Shown piece after piece: positions 17,915 to 27,822 of a stretch of DNA of 64,000 nucleotides (position 1 is the first letter of the stretch; each line of letters starts with the position of its first letter). A program made the position numbers and the translations under genes. A model generated the notes under the pieces. That model had not been told where the DNA came from. It did no database searches and saw nothing but the letters and a program-made list of their open reading frames with translations. Origin of the DNA: Vibrio sp. AND4. GTDB lineage: Bacteria; Pseudomonadota; Gammaproteobacteria; Enterobacterales; Vibrionaceae. Location of the stretch: contig NZ_ABGR01000013.1 in assembly GCF_000171815.1 (NCBI RefSeq), positions 1 to 64,000 of the forward strand, given 5' to 3'.

Positions 17915-18762
17915 TATTCTTCCTCATCCGCGCTCACAACGCGATGATCAGGCTCCGCTAACTCGCTACCGCAATGTTTACAGTGCATCGCATCGGAATC
18001 ATGGCCAGAGCGGTTACAGTTTGGGCACTTGACTAATTGCTTGTGCGCGTTCATCTCGTTACTCAGTTCTGCGGTAATGATGCCGGTTGGTACGGCAAGT
18101 ATCGAATAACCGAGCAGCATAGTTAATGATGCGATGGCCTTCCCTAAGTGAGTCTGGGGCACCATATCACCATAACCAACAGTGGTAATCGTTACTATCG
18201 CCCAGTAGATACTTTTAGGGATACTGGTGAAGCCGTTGTGCGGACCCTCAATGACAAAGATCAGTGCACCAAAAATGGTCACCAAAATACCGACTGTGCT
18301 AAAGAAAATAAGAATTTTACGGCGTGCCATCAAAAGCGAGCGCAACAAAATATTAGAATCTTGCAGGTAGCGAACCAGCTTCAAGATACGGAAGATACGC
18401 ATCACACGCAGTAGCCTCACCACGCCTAAAAAAGATGCGCCAGGGAAAAATATTGCTAGATAGGTAGGCAGGATGGCCAACAAATCGACCACACCATAAA
18501 AGCTGGTGGCGTAAGACTTGGGTTTTGGAGAGCAATACAGTCTTAGCAGATATTCGACAGTGAATATGGCAGTGAAGGTGTACTCAATGTAACGCAGTTG
18601 ACGTGACCACTCGGTCATGACTGATGGCAACGATTCTAAGATGAAGATTAGTAAAGACGAAATGATCGCGACGATTAGCGCAATATCGAAGATGCGCCCA
18701 GCACGAGTGTGTGTACCGAAGATGATGACGTATAAATGATGCTTAATAGACTTGCGAGGCAT
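17914..18762 (-). CDS. Voltage-gated-type potassium channel with C-terminal zinc ribbon
   Basis: This is a 282-residue six-helix ion channel. The S4-like helix RLLRVMRIFRILKLVRYL (about 116-133) has regularly spaced arginines, and the K+ selectivity filter TVGYGD is at 194-199 between S5 and S6. After S6 a short cytoplasmic tail carries two CxxC pairs, CPNC and CKHC (about 243-263), forming a small zinc ribbon. It resembles Kv-type bacterial channels rather than E. coli Kch, which has an RCK domain. It acts in the inner membrane as a K+ conduit; gating is unknown. Confidence 0.9.
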   Translation of the reverse strand: MPRKSIKHHLYVIIFGTHTRAGRIFDIALIVAIISSLLIFILESLPSVMTEWSRQLRYIEYTFTAIFTVEYLLRLYCSPKPKSYATSFYGVVDLLAILPTYLAIFFPGASFLGVVRLLRVMRIFRILKLVRYLQDSNILLRSLLMARRKILIFFSTVGILVTIFGALIFVIEGPHNGFTSIPKSIYWAIVTITTVGYGDMVPQTHLGKAIASLTMLLGYSILAVPTGIITAELSNEMNAHKQLVKCPNCNRSGHDSDAMHCKHCGSELAEPDHRVVSADEEE

Positions 18763-18824
18763 GATGTTGCATTGTCAGCGTAAAAATTAAACGAATTGCA
18801 ACATCATACCAGAAATTTACAAGT

Positions 18825-19463
18825 TTAGGCCAAGCCTGGGAATAGGTTTCTGAGGCCGTTTGCGATGAACTCGATCCCTAGGGCTCCAAGGATCAAACCC
18901 ATAATACGGGTGATGACGTTGATGCCTGTTTGACCAAGGAAGCGCACGATCAAAGGCGCAGAGCGGAACAACAGCCAAGAGCAGAAACAAAACAGCATTA
19001 TAGTTACGCTGATACCTACGGTGTCGAGTGCCGTCGGATAGCGCGCTCCATAAACGATGGTTGAGCTGATTGCTCCAGGACCTGCCATCAAAGGCATTGC
19101 AAGCGGCACTACGCCAAATTGTTCACGGCTTACGGATTCTGTCTTTTCTTGTTTGTTCTGCTTATCTTCACCTAGCTTACCGCTCATCATTGAAAATGCG
19201 ATACTCAAAAGGAGCAAGCCGCCAGCAACACGGAATGAATCCAAAGAAATACTGAACATATCTAGTAATAGCTGGCCAGCTAAAAGAGAAATTACCAATA
19301 TCACGGCGACCGCGACGTTTGCTGTCGTTGCGGTTTTATTTTTTTCCTCTTGTGTCATATGTCCGGTTAAGGAAACGAACACAGGCATGATACCAACAGG
19401 GTTTACTGCTGCGACCAAACCTAAGAAAAACTGTAGGAAAATAGCTAACTCTAAAGTTTGCAT
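18825..19463 (-). CDS. ychE: MarC/YchE-family membrane protein
   Basis: This is a 212-residue inner-membrane protein of the MarC (UPF0056) family with six hydrophobic segments. Signatures are NPVGIMPVF near the start, then PLAMPLMAGPGAISS and RIMGLILGALGIEFI. It sits divergent from adhE, as ychE does in E. coli, which supports the name. Function is not established; a role in antibiotic resistance was once proposed for MarC and withdrawn. Confidence 0.9.
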   Translation of the reverse strand: MQTLELAIFLQFFLGLVAAVNPVGIMPVFVSLTGHMTQEEKNKTATTANVAVAVILVISLLAGQLLLDMFSISLDSFRVAGGLLLLSIAFSMMSGKLGEDKQNKQEKTESVSREQFGVVPLAMPLMAGPGAISSTIVYGARYPTALDTVGISVTIMLFCFCSWLLFRSAPLIVRFLGQTGINVITRIMGLILGALGIEFIANGLRNLFPGLA

Positions 19464-20108
19464 GTGGCTTACTCGTAAACGTTCACAATAGTTAAAAGGA
19501 GAGGATCATTTTAGGCGGTAATGTAAGGCAAAAGACTGCGAGAAAGAAATGAAAAAAACTAACGTGTTTGGGCTGGTATTTGTGAGAAAAACTAATCACT
19601 GTGGGGAATGTAACAAATCTGAAGGCTAAGTGTTACGTAAAATACGGGTAAATTCGTATTGCTTCCTATAAGTGTTAACACTCGCACATTTTTCTTACAA
19701 AGAAAGGTGGTTTGTAGAGAAGCAAGACATACTCAATATGCATGCAATTGCTATCGTGTTTGGGCTTGTATGTAATTTTGTTTGGTAATAATGAAACTTT
19801 TTTACAGGTTGTTTGCGTTTGTTTTAGTTTTTATTTCACGGTTATGTTTAATTGATATTGTCATTTTGAATTAAATTTCATTTTTTTCAGTTGCTTATGT
19901 TGACTTTTGTGAGGGTGCACTACTTTAGTGGTATTTCAGCAGTGAGACCTGATCTAAGTCAATTTCTTTCATACTCTGAAATATTATACTCAGTACTGAA
20001 AGCAATTTACTAAGGTGGTTATTAGATAAGTCGCTGATTAGCAGAAGAAACGAAAAACAATAGCCTTACTAAAAAGTTTTTAACATTTATTATTTTAGGA
20101 GATCCACC
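19464..20108. promoter_or_regulatory. Long ychE-adhE regulatory region
   Basis: There are 645 bases with no gene. The adhE-proximal half is AT-rich. AGGAG at about 20096-20101 is the adhE ribosome binding site. The length and the FNR-like site at 19949 fit a heavily controlled fermentative gene, as adhE is elsewhere. The start of transcription could not be placed. Confidence 0.55.
19949..19962 (+). promoter_or_regulatory. FNR-like site upstream of adhE
   Basis: CTGAT-CTAA-GTCAA matches the FNR consensus TTGAT-N4-ATCAA at 8 of 10 positions, in the expected two-half-site spacing. It is 147 bases before the adhE start. AdhE serves anaerobic redox balance, so the site makes sense, but short sites arise by chance. 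Confidence 0.4.
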
Positions 20109-22832
20109 ATGCCTGTAACTAACTTAGCTGAACTAGATGCTCTAGTAGCACGCGTTAAAGCAGCGCAAGAAGAGTTCGCAACATTTTCTCAAGAGAAAGT
20201 AGATGCTATTTTTCGTGCCGCTTCACTTGCAGCTAACCATGCTCGTATTCCACTAGCACAACAAGCAGTTGCTGAGTCCGGAATGGGTATTGTTGAAGAT
20301 AAGGTAATAAAAAACCACTTCGCCTCTGAATTTATCTACAACAAATACAAAGACGAAAAAACATGCGGCATCCTGGAAGAAGATGACAACCTAGGCACCA
20401 TGACAATTGCAGAGCCTGTAGGTATTATCTGTGGCATTGTCCCGACGACCAACCCGACTTCTACTGCAATTTTCAAATCTCTAATCTCTCTAAAAACTCG
20501 TAACGGCATCATCTTCTCGCCACACCCACGTGCGAAGAATTCAACGAATGATGCCGCGAAACTCGTTCTGGACGCAGCAGTAGCAGCTGGCGCTCCAAAA
20601 GACATTATCGGTTGGATCGACCAACCATCTGTAGAGCTTTCTAACGCTCTAATGAAACACGACGGCATCGCCCTTATCCTTGCAACTGGTGGTCCAGGCA
20701 TGGTTAAAGCCGCTTACTCTTCTGGTAAGCCTGCAATCGGTGTAGGTGCAGGTAACGTTCCTGTCGTTATCGATGAAACCGCCGATATCAAACGTGCCGT
20801 AGCGTCTATCTTAATGTCTAAGACTTTTGATAACGGTGTAGTATGTGCTTCAGAGCAAGCAGCCATCGTAGTGAGTGAAGTGTATGACGAAGTGAAAGAG
20901 CGCTTCGCTTCCCACAAGGCGCATGTTTTATCTAAAGCTGACGCAGAGAAAGTACGTAAAGTGCTGCTTATCGATGGCGCGCTAAATGCGAAAATTGTCG
21001 GTCAACCAGCGCCGGCAATCGCTGAAATGGCAGGCGTCAAAGTGCCTGCTGACACTAAGGTTTTGGTAGGTGAAGGTCTAGGTAAGGTCTCGGTCGATGA
21101 TGAGTTTGCTCACGAGAAGTTATCGCCAACTCTAGGTTTATTCCGTGCGGACGACTTCGAAGACGCCGTTGCTCAAGCGGTAACTATGGTTGAAATCGGC
21201 GGTATCGGTCATACATCTGGCCTTTACACTAACCAAGACGTCAACGCAGATCGTATTCGTTACTTTGGTGACAAGATGAAGACTGCACGTATTCTTGTAA
21301 ACATCCCGACTACTCATGGTGGTATTGGTGACCTTTACAACTTCAACGTAGCACCTTCTCTCACTCTAGGTTGTGGTTCTTGGGGGGGTAACTCTATCTC
21401 TGAAAACGTAGGCCCTAAGCACCTTATCAACAAGAAAACTGTAGCTAAGCGAGCTGAAAACATGTTGTGGCACAAACTACCCAAGTCTATTTACTTCCGT
21501 CGTGGTAGCCTTCCAATCGCAATGAGCGACCTAGAAGGTAAGAAACGCGCATTCCTAGTCACTGACCGTTTCCTATTCAACAACGGTTACGCTGATGAAG
21601 TAGTTAAACTGCTTAAAGAGCAAGGCATCGAAGTTCAAACATTCTTCGACGTAGAAGCGGATCCAACACTATCTGTTGTTGAGAAAGGTGCAGAAGCGAT
21701 GAAGAGCTTCCAACCTGACGTAATCCTAGCTCTAGGTGGTGGTTCTCCAATGGACGCTGCTAAAATCATGTGGGTAATGTACGAGCACCCAGAAACTCAC
21801 TTCGAAGAACTAGCAATGCGCTTTATGGACATCCGTAAACGTATCTACAAGTTCCCTAAAATGGGTAAGAAAGCTGAGCTTGTCTGTATCACTACTACTT
21901 CTGGTACGGGTTCCGAAGTGACGCCATTCGCGGTTGTTACAGATGACAAGACTGGTGCTAAGTACCCATTAGCTGACTACGAAATCACGCCAAACATGGC
22001 TATCGTTGATGCTAACCTAGTCATGAACATGCCTAAGTCTCTTACAGCATTCGGTGGTTACGATGCAGTAACTCACGCTCTAGAAGCTTACGTATCTGTT
22101 CTTGCGAACGAGTACTCAGACGGTCAAGCTCTACAAGCACTTAAGATGCTTAAAGAGTACCTACCTTCAAGCTACGCGAACGGCGCAAACGACCCAATCG
22201 CTCGTGAGAAAGTGCACAACGCGGCAACGATCGCTGGTATCGCGTTTGCTAACGCATTCCTAGGTGTCTGTCACTCTATGGCGCATAAGATTGGTGCTGA
22301 GTTCCACCTACCTCACGGTTTAGCGAACGCACTACTGATTTCGAATGTTGTACGTTATAACGCGAACGACAACCCAACTAAACAAACGGCGTTTTCTCAA
22401 TACGACCGTCCACAAGCGCGTCGTCGTTACGCTGAAGTTGCTGACCACCTAGGCCTAAGCCAAGAAGGTGACCGTACTGCCCAGAAAATTGAACGTCTAC
22501 TCGCATGGCTTGATGAGCTGAAAGGTGACCTAGACATCCCAATGTCTATCCAAGCAGCAGGTGTTTCGGAAGCTGACTTCGTAACGAAACTCGACGAACT
22601 GGCTGTTGAAGCGTTTGATGATCAGTGTACGGCGGCTAACCCACGTTATCCTTTAATCACAGAAATAAAAGAAGTTCTAATGGCTTCTTACTACGGCAAA
22701 GCCTTCGTGGAAGGTGAAACTTTCGAAGGCACGACCGTTATTAAGAAGAAAGCAGACCAATTAGCGAAAGAAGCAAACAAAACAACGAAAGAAGCGACGC
22801 CAAAAGCAAAGAAAGAAAAAGCGAGTGTATAA
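20109..22832 (+). CDS. adhE: Bifunctional acetaldehyde-CoA/alcohol dehydrogenase
   Basis: This is a 907-residue fusion (E. coli 891). The N-terminal aldehyde dehydrogenase half, residues 1-440, has its catalytic cysteine at C246 in FDNGVVCASEQ. The C-terminal iron-dependent alcohol dehydrogenase half, about 455-870, has GGGSPMDAAK, FGGYDAVTHALEAY and CHSMAHKIGAEFHLPHG with iron-binding histidines. It reduces acetyl-CoA to acetaldehyde and then ethanol, consuming two NADH during fermentation; AdhE forms filaments called spirosomes. The last 35 residues are a Lys/Thr/Ala-rich tail beyond the usual end. A strong AGGAG ribosome binding site precedes the ATG. Confidence 0.98.
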   Translation: MPVTNLAELDALVARVKAAQEEFATFSQEKVDAIFRAASLAANHARIPLAQQAVAESGMGIVEDKVIKNHFASEFIYNKYKDEKTCGILEEDDNLGTMTIAEPVGIICGIVPTTNPTSTAIFKSLISLKTRNGIIFSPHPRAKNSTNDAAKLVLDAAVAAGAPKDIIGWIDQPSVELSNALMKHDGIALILATGGPGMVKAAYSSGKPAIGVGAGNVPVVIDETADIKRAVASILMSKTFDNGVVCASEQAAIVVSEVYDEVKERFASHKAHVLSKADAEKVRKVLLIDGALNAKIVGQPAPAIAEMAGVKVPADTKVLVGEGLGKVSVDDEFAHEKLSPTLGLFRADDFEDAVAQAVTMVEIGGIGHTSGLYTNQDVNADRIRYFGDKMKTARILVNIPTTHGGIGDLYNFNVAPSLTLGCGSWGGNSISENVGPKHLINKKTVAKRAENMLWHKLPKSIYFRRGSLPIAMSDLEGKKRAFLVTDRFLFNNGYADEVVKLLKEQGIEVQTFFDVEADPTLSVVEKGAEAMKSFQPDVILALGGGSPMDAAKIMWVMYEHPETHFEELAMRFMDIRKRIYKFPKMGKKAELVCITTTSGTGSEVTPFAVVTDDKTGAKYPLADYEITPNMAIVDANLVMNMPKSLTAFGGYDAVTHALEAYVSVLANEYSDGQALQALKMLKEYLPSSYANGANDPIAREKVHNAATIAGIAFANAFLGVCHSMAHKIGAEFHLPHGLANALLISNVVRYNANDNPTKQTAFSQYDRPQARRRYAEVADHLGLSQEGDRTAQKIERLLAWLDELKGDLDIPMSIQAAGVSEADFVTKLDELAVEAFDDQCTAANPRYPLITEIKEVLMASYYGKAFVEGETFEGTTVIKKKADQLAKEANKTTKEATPKAKKEKASV

Positions 22833-22891
22833 GCACGACGTTAGTTATAAGGTAGGCTCTCGTTAGCGCAGAGCTGCAATAGGGTAAACTC

Positions 22892-22921
22892 AAGCCTCAG
22901 TCGAAAGACTGAGGCTTTTTT
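22892..22921 (+). terminator. Terminator after adhE
   Basis: AAGCCTCAGTC (22892-22902), GAAA loop, GACTGAGGCTT (22907-22917), then a T run. Confidence 0.9.
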
Positions 22922-22979
22922 ATGATTTTCAAATTTAGAGCAGTTCTGTTTGGTAGGAAATTTTGGGCAGACGACTTGT

Positions 22980-23663
22980 TCAGACTTCGGCGGTCACGAC
23001 TCTCCCGCTAAAGTAATCATTAGTGACGATGTAAGCGGTATTTCTAACCAGCTCATCTTGAATCTGTGCCCATTGTCGTTTGTCTACATCCTCAGTGGAG
23101 TGGTTCAACGATGGAATAACGCCACCCACACGAATATTGAACGGTGTCAGCTCTTTCGCCCAGCTGTGTGTAAAGCCAGCTACCAAAGCCGTCATGCTCT
23201 CTACCCCCGTCAGATCCTTATGATCGTCATGGGAGATGACATTCACGATCACGCCTTTCTTTTCTCTGGCACGAAACCATTCAGCACCGACTTGTCCGTA
23301 GGTGAAGAGGAAACGAGCCGCAGAAGCAATCTGATTAATATAGGTACTCATCGGCTCAGGGGACATTAAACTTGGCATTGGAGAGCTGGTCCAACAATTT
23401 ACGATAACGTCGGGTGTCGCCCCGAGTTGTGATTCAATTTGATCAAATAGCAGGTTAATAGATGTCGTGTTATCACTGAAGACATTTATTGCATAAACCT
23501 TGTCGGAGAAAGCGCTGATCTGCTCGTAACTCGCCTTCAAGGATTGGGGGTTCTGGTCGCAGAGCACCAGCGTTGCACCAAGGTGGGCAAAATGGCTAGA
23601 GCAAGTACTACCCAGGGCCGAGCCTGCGGACGTGACGAGAATAATTGACTCTTTGATATCCAT
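22980..23663 (-). CDS. Degenerate short-chain dehydrogenase-like protein
   Basis: This is a 227-residue Rossmann-fold SDR relative. The minus-strand ATG at 23663 has GAAGGTG upstream and begins MDIKESIILVTSAG; a 20-residue upstream extension is unlikely. The glycine motif reads TSAGSALGS instead of TGxxxGxG, the NNAG region reads NCWTSS, and no Tyr-x3-Lys pair exists where the active site should be (MTALVAGFTHSWAKEL). The fold is therefore kept while the catalytic residues are lost. It may be a non-enzymatic or very divergent member. It is transcribed toward adhE. Confidence 0.75.
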   Translation of the reverse strand: MDIKESIILVTSAGSALGSTCSSHFAHLGATLVLCDQNPQSLKASYEQISAFSDKVYAINVFSDNTTSINLLFDQIESQLGATPDVIVNCWTSSPMPSLMSPEPMSTYINQIASAARFLFTYGQVGAEWFRAREKKGVIVNVISHDDHKDLTGVESMTALVAGFTHSWAKELTPFNIRVGGVIPSLNHSTEDVDKRQWAQIQDELVRNTAYIVTNDYFSGRVVTAEV

Positions 23664-23857
23664 AGCACCTTCGCTGTCATATCTTGTGTTAAAGGATACA
23701 TAAGTGGTTGGCACTAACAGCATGGATGAGTTTCTTCTAGCCCTGTGTGAAAAGCTTCAAAGTAACGCCGATAAGCCGTAATTATTATCTAGGAATTTGT
23801 AAGGAATCACATTTCTTACGTGCTGCAGATGTAAATGTCAGCGCAAAAACAAGTACG

Positions 23858-24361
23858 TTAAGCTTGTAATTGAATTTGATATTTACGCTGGGCTGAGACC
23901 AACTGATTGTATAAGCCTGCATCAGGAATTAATTGCTTATTACGTTCGCCCAGGCTGCGACGTTCATGCCCCGAAAGGTTGTGATAAACCTCTTCTGGCA
24001 ATTTGAAGGTATCTTCAGGGAGGTATGTTAATGCATCGGGTTTTAGGTAATGGCTTAACTTTGCCGATGGGAGGCCTGAGTTATGGAACTGTTTCGCTTG
24101 TTCCGCAGCGAGTTCATAGCTGCTGCTATTTGAGCAAAGTGCCTGAGGTTGAGACAAGCCAAATTGTTGGCGAAGGATATCGTCACTGGTGACGACCTCC
24201 TGTACTTCTTCAACCGGGATAACATCACGAACATCATTCGAGAACATAGACAGAATGAGCGAGAAATCAGCACGTCGACCTTCGTGTACGGCATGATTGA
24301 TACCATTACCGAACTGAAGTTCATTGATGATTGCTGCTTTGTCTAAAGTATGGATTTGCAT
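23858..24361 (-). CDS. Hypothetical protein upstream-oriented to sodB
   Basis: This is a 167-residue soluble protein starting MQIHTLDKAAIINELQFGNG. GAGGAATATC directly before the ATG at 24361 supports the start; the frame extends 12 codons further without support. The C-terminal part has a charged block, NLSGHERRSLGERNKQLIPDAG. No domain is recognised, and there is no signal peptide or membrane helix. It lies between the degenerate SDR and the sodB terminator. Confidence 0.7.
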   Translation of the reverse strand: MQIHTLDKAAIINELQFGNGINHAVHEGRRADFSLILSMFSNDVRDVIPVEEVQEVVTSDDILRQQFGLSQPQALCSNSSSYELAAEQAKQFHNSGLPSAKLSHYLKPDALTYLPEDTFKLPEEVYHNLSGHERRSLGERNKQLIPDAGLYNQLVSAQRKYQIQLQA

Positions 24362-24450
24362 GATATTCCTCGGTTGATGCACTTTTAACGGCACCAAAAC
24401 TAAGAACTTAAGGAAAAAGAGGGAATTAATTGAAGAAATAAGTCAGGTAA

Positions 24451-24480
24451 GCAAAAAAAAGCCCGCATTGACGCGGGCTT
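24451..24480 (-). terminator. Terminator after sodB
   Basis: AAGCCCGC (24459-24466) and GCGGGCTT (24473-24480) form the stem. The run of A at 24453-24460 becomes the U run on the minus-strand transcript. Confidence 0.85.
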
Positions 24481-24509
24481 TAGTATAAAAAAACTTATGG
24501 GGAAGTGGA

Positions 24510-25094
24510 TTACTTCGCTAGGTTCTCAGCTACGAAGTCCCAGTTTACTAGGCTCCAGAATGCAGCCATGTAGTTAGGGCGAACATTGCGGAAATCAATG
24601 TAGTAAGCGTGTTCCCATAGGTCAACAGTGAGAAGTGGAGTAACCCCTTCTTCTGTTAAAGGAGTTGCAGCGTTAGAAGTGTTAACGATGTCTAGAGAAC
24701 CGTCGGCTTTCTTCACCAACCAAGTCCAAGAAGAGCCAAAGTTGTTGATTGCTGAATCAGTAAATTTCGCCTTGAATTCATCGAAAGAACCAAATGCGGT
24801 ATTGATTGCTTCAGCGACAGCACCAGTTGGCTCGCCGCCTGCTTTTGGCGCAAGACAGTGCCAGTAGAACGTGTGATTCCAGATCTGTGCTGCGTTGTTG
24901 AATACGCCACCAGTAGAAGTCTTGATGATTTCTTCCAGTGTTTTGCCTTCAAATTCAGTGCCAGGGATAAGACCATTTAGCTTAACAACATAAGTGTTGT
25001 GGTGTTTACCGTGGTGGAACTCTAGTGTTTCTGCAGAGATGTGTGGTTCTAGTGCGTCTTTTGCGTAAGGAAGAGCTGGTAGTTCAAATGCCAT
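24510..25094 (-). CDS. sodB: Iron superoxide dismutase
   Basis: This 194-residue Fe-type superoxide dismutase converts superoxide to hydrogen peroxide and oxygen in the cytoplasm. It begins [20 protein letters not shown], near-identical to E. coli SodB, which fixes the start at 25094. Metal ligands lie in LEFHHGKHH (first His), HTFYWHC (second His) and [11 protein letters not shown] (Asp and His). It is divergent from grxD. Confidence 0.97.
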   Translation of the reverse strand: MAFELPALPYAKDALEPHISAETLEFHHGKHHNTYVVKLNGLIPGTEFEGKTLEEIIKTSTGGVFNNAAQIWNHTFYWHCLAPKAGGEPTGAVAEAINTAFGSFDEFKAKFTDSAINNFGSSWTWLVKKADGSLDIVNTSNAATPLTEEGVTPLLTVDLWEHAYYIDFRNVRPNYMAAFWSLVNWDFVAENLAK

Positions 25095-25338
25095 TGCTCG
25101 ATTCTCCATATATATGAAAGGGTTACCTTTCGATTGCTTCCAGTGTTTTTATTTATATGTAGTCACTACTACTGACTTGATGAGTATTTTAGCAAGTTTT
25201 TACTTTATTAAAACCCCGATATGAAAATATTTTAAGATAAGAAACGTTAAAAAACTTAATAATTATATGGTTTATATTCTGTGGTTATTGAGTAGAATGT
25301 GGCAATAACTAAAGTTCAAATCCATGAATGAGGAAGCG

Positions 25339-25674
25339 ATGGAAACTATCGATAAAATCAAACAGCAGATCTCTGAAAACACAATCTTGCTGTACATGAA
25401 AGGTTCACCGAAACTGCCTAGCTGTGGTTTTTCTTCTCAAGCCTCACAAGCTCTGATGGCTTGTGGCGAGAAGTTCGCTTACGTAGACATTCTGCAAAAT
25501 CCAGACATTCGCGCTGAGCTACCTATATACGCTCAATGGCCAACATTCCCACAACTGTGGGTTGAAGGCGAGCTGATTGGTGGTTGTGACATCATTTTGG
25601 AAATGTTCCAAAAAGGTGAACTTCAGCCGCTTATCAAAGAAGCTGCAGCACGTGTTGATGGTGACGCCGAGTAA
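25339..25674 (+). CDS. grxD: Monothiol glutaredoxin 4
   Basis: This 111-residue CGFS-type glutaredoxin carries and delivers [2Fe-2S] clusters, usually with BolA partners. The active-site motif is KLPSCGFS with Cys29, and WPTFPQLWVEGELIGGCDI is the glutathione-binding part. The ATG at 25339 is chosen because GAGGAAGCG immediately precedes it; the ATG five codons upstream lies inside that ribosome binding region. It is divergent from sodB, linking iron-sulfur handling with oxidative-stress defence. Confidence 0.96.
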   Translation: METIDKIKQQISENTILLYMKGSPKLPSCGFSSQASQALMACGEKFAYVDILQNPDIRAELPIYAQWPTFPQLWVEGELIGGCDIILEMFQKGELQPLIKEAAARVDGDAE

Positions 25675-25709
25675 TTCGTAAATACTTACAATTGGCGATA
25701 GAATAGAGA

Positions 25710-25732
25710 GGAGCCGCATTGGCTCCTTTTTC
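25710..25732 (+). terminator. Terminator after grxD
   Basis: GGAGCC (25710-25715) and GGCTCC (25721-25726) with a 5-base loop, then TTTTTC. It ends only 18 bases before the next start. Confidence 0.75.
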
Positions 25733-25749
25733 TTTTTTAGGTTATTGGA

Positions 25750-26379
25750 ATGAACTTGAAGCTTTATTACGTACACGATCCAATGTGCAGCTGGTGTTGG
25801 GGCTACAAACCAACCATCGAAAAATTGAAGCAGCAACTACCGGGTGTGATTCAATTCGAATACGTTTTGGGTGGGCTTGCGCCAGATACTAATCTGCCGA
25901 TGCCGCCGGAAATGCAGCAAAAAATAGAGCAGATTTGGAAGCAAATTGAGAGTCAGCTTGGCACCAAGTTTAACTACGACTTTTGGATGTTGTGTACGCC
26001 AGTGCGCAGCACTTATCAATCTTGTCGTGCTGTTATCGCCGCAGGTTTCCAAGATTCTTATGAGCAGATGCTCGAAGCGATTCAACATGCTTACTACTTA
26101 CGTGCGATGCCACCTCATGAAGAAGCAACACACTTGCAACTAGCACGAGAGATCGGTTTAAACGTTCAGCAGTTTAAGAACGATATGGATGGCACTTTGC
26201 TGGAAGGTGTTTTCCAAGACCAACTGAGTCTTGCTAAGAGCTTAGGCGTTAATTCTTACCCGAGTTTGGTACTGCAAATTAACGATGCTTACTTCCCGAT
26301 TGAAGTCGATTATGAGTCAACAGAAAATACATTGAAGCTTATTCGCGAGCGTATTATCGATAACATGCCTGCGCAGTAA
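25750..26379 (+). CDS. DsbA-family thioredoxin-fold protein (cytoplasmic)
   Basis: This is a 209-residue DsbA-fold protein. The redox motif CSWC is at residues 13-16 in HDPMCSWCWGYKP, and the cis-proline loop is NSYPSLV. There is no signal peptide, unlike true DsbA, so it should act in the cytoplasm, like FrnE or the HCCA isomerase branch. AAx(S)YQSCRAV carries a second conserved cysteine. The substrate is unknown. Confidence 0.85.
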   Translation: MNLKLYYVHDPMCSWCWGYKPTIEKLKQQLPGVIQFEYVLGGLAPDTNLPMPPEMQQKIEQIWKQIESQLGTKFNYDFWMLCTPVRSTYQSCRAVIAAGFQDSYEQMLEAIQHAYYLRAMPPHEEATHLQLAREIGLNVQQFKNDMDGTLLEGVFQDQLSLAKSLGVNSYPSLVLQINDAYFPIEVDYESTENTLKLIRERIIDNMPAQ

Positions 26380-26413
26380 CTTGAAACCGACTTTCTGACA
26401 ACCAGACAATAAA

Positions 26414-26436
26414 AAGCCGCTCATTGAGCGGCCTTT
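26414..26436 (+). terminator. Terminator after the DsbA-family gene
   Basis: GCCGCT (26416-26421) and AGCGGC (26427-26432) with a short loop, followed by CTTTTC. Confidence 0.7.
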
Positions 26437-26468
26437 TCGTCATGACTAGTATCCAGTTAACGGCGCAA

Positions 26469-27794
26469 TTAAAGTACCATTGCAGCAATCCAACCGAAGA
26501 TGATCAGCGGAATGTTGTAGTGGATGAAGGTTGGTACAACGGTTTCCCAAATGTGCTCATGTTGACCATCTGCGTTGAGACCCGATGTTGGGCCTAAGGT
26601 TGAGTCAGAAGCAGGGGAACCCGCATCACCTAGTGCCGCCGCAGTCCCTACCAGTGCAACCGTCGCCATAGGTGAGAAGCCAAATGCTAGCGCTAGTGGC
26701 ACATAGATGGTAGCTAGGATAGGAATCGTAGAGAAAGAAGAACCTATGCCCATTGTTACCAACAGTCCAACGATTAGCATTAATAGTGCTGCAAGAGGCT
26801 TGTTGTCACCGATGCTGGTTGTTAGCGATTGTACTAGCGTTTCAACACCGCCAGTTTGCTTCATTACTGCTGCAAAACCTGCCGCTGCAATCATGATGAA
26901 GCCAATCATTGCCATCATGTGAACACCTTTAGTGAACACATCGTGCGTCTCTTTCCACGCGATAACGCCACCGAAAGTAAACACCATAAAGCCCGCTAAT
27001 GCACCGATGATCATCGAGCCAGTATAAAGCTGAACGCTTAACGCTGCGATAATACCTAGGCCAGCAACCAGGATGTGCTTTTTATTCAGTTTTGCTTCGG
27101 ATTCTTGAACTACGGTCAGCTCCGTTTCTTTGTATTCGCGAGGTTTACGGTAGCTAAAGAAGATTGCCGTAAGAAGACCAAATAACATACCAGCACCAGG
27201 CAATAGCATTGCAGTCGGAACTTGGCTTGCGACAACATCGGTCAGACCATTTTCATGCAAGTTCTTCAATAGAATGTTGTTTAGAAAGATACCACCAAAG
27301 CCGATTGGTAGAATCATGTACGGAGTAATTAAACCAAAGGTCAACACACAAGCAACCAAGCGACGGTCCAGCTTCAACTTAGCGAATACGCCCAAAAGAG
27401 GTGGAATTAAAATCGGAATGAAGGCGATATGCACCGGGATCACGTTTTGAGATGACATGGTAACAAGAACTAGAGCAACCAATACTGCGTATTTCAGCCC
27501 CGTAGTCGACGCAGAATTTTCTTTACCATTTAGACGCTTAATGACACTTTTGGCCAGAAGGTCAGTGATGCCAGAGCGAGAAATCGCAACAGCGAAAGTG
27601 CCTAACATGGCGTAGCTTAGCGCGATAGTTGCACCGCCACCTAGGCCACTCTCAAATGCGGTAACTGTATCCCCAAGGCTCATGCCAGCGACAAGGCCGC
27701 CAACGATGGCACTAAACGTGAGGGCAACCACCACGTTTACGCGCATCAATGCTAAAACAAGCATGACGCACACAGATATAACGACAGGATTCAT
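26469..27794 (-). CDS. Na+/H+ antiporter family (NhaC superfamily) transporter
   Basis: This is a 441-residue protein with about 11 membrane segments. AGGAAAAGT precedes the ATG at 27794. The N-terminus [22 protein letters not shown] and the late block [31 protein letters not shown] mark the branch that includes Bacillus YuiF and relatives, some of which have been proposed as amino-acid (histidine) carriers rather than antiporters. The transported substrate is therefore open. It is 28 bases downstream of rnt and perhaps co-transcribed. Confidence 0.82.
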   Translation of the reverse strand: MNPVVISVCVMLVLALMRVNVVVALTFSAIVGGLVAGMSLGDTVTAFESGLGGGATIALSYAMLGTFAVAISRSGITDLLAKSVIKRLNGKENSASTTGLKYAVLVALVLVTMSSQNVIPVHIAFIPILIPPLLGVFAKLKLDRRLVACVLTFGLITPYMILPIGFGGIFLNNILLKNLHENGLTDVVASQVPTAMLLPGAGMLFGLLTAIFFSYRKPREYKETELTVVQESEAKLNKKHILVAGLGIIAALSVQLYTGSMIIGALAGFMVFTFGGVIAWKETHDVFTKGVHMMAMIGFIMIAAAGFAAVMKQTGGVETLVQSLTTSIGDNKPLAALLMLIVGLLVTMGIGSSFSTIPILATIYVPLALAFGFSPMATVALVGTAAALGDAGSPASDSTLGPTSGLNADGQHEHIWETVVPTFIHYNIPLIIFGWIAAMVL

Positions 27795-27822
27795 ACTTTT
27801 CCTAATATGTTGTGTTTATTTA

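Noticed and set aside
19057..19491. A 144-codon frame antisense to ychE
   Set aside because: It is fully opposite a well-supported membrane protein gene and has low-complexity content.
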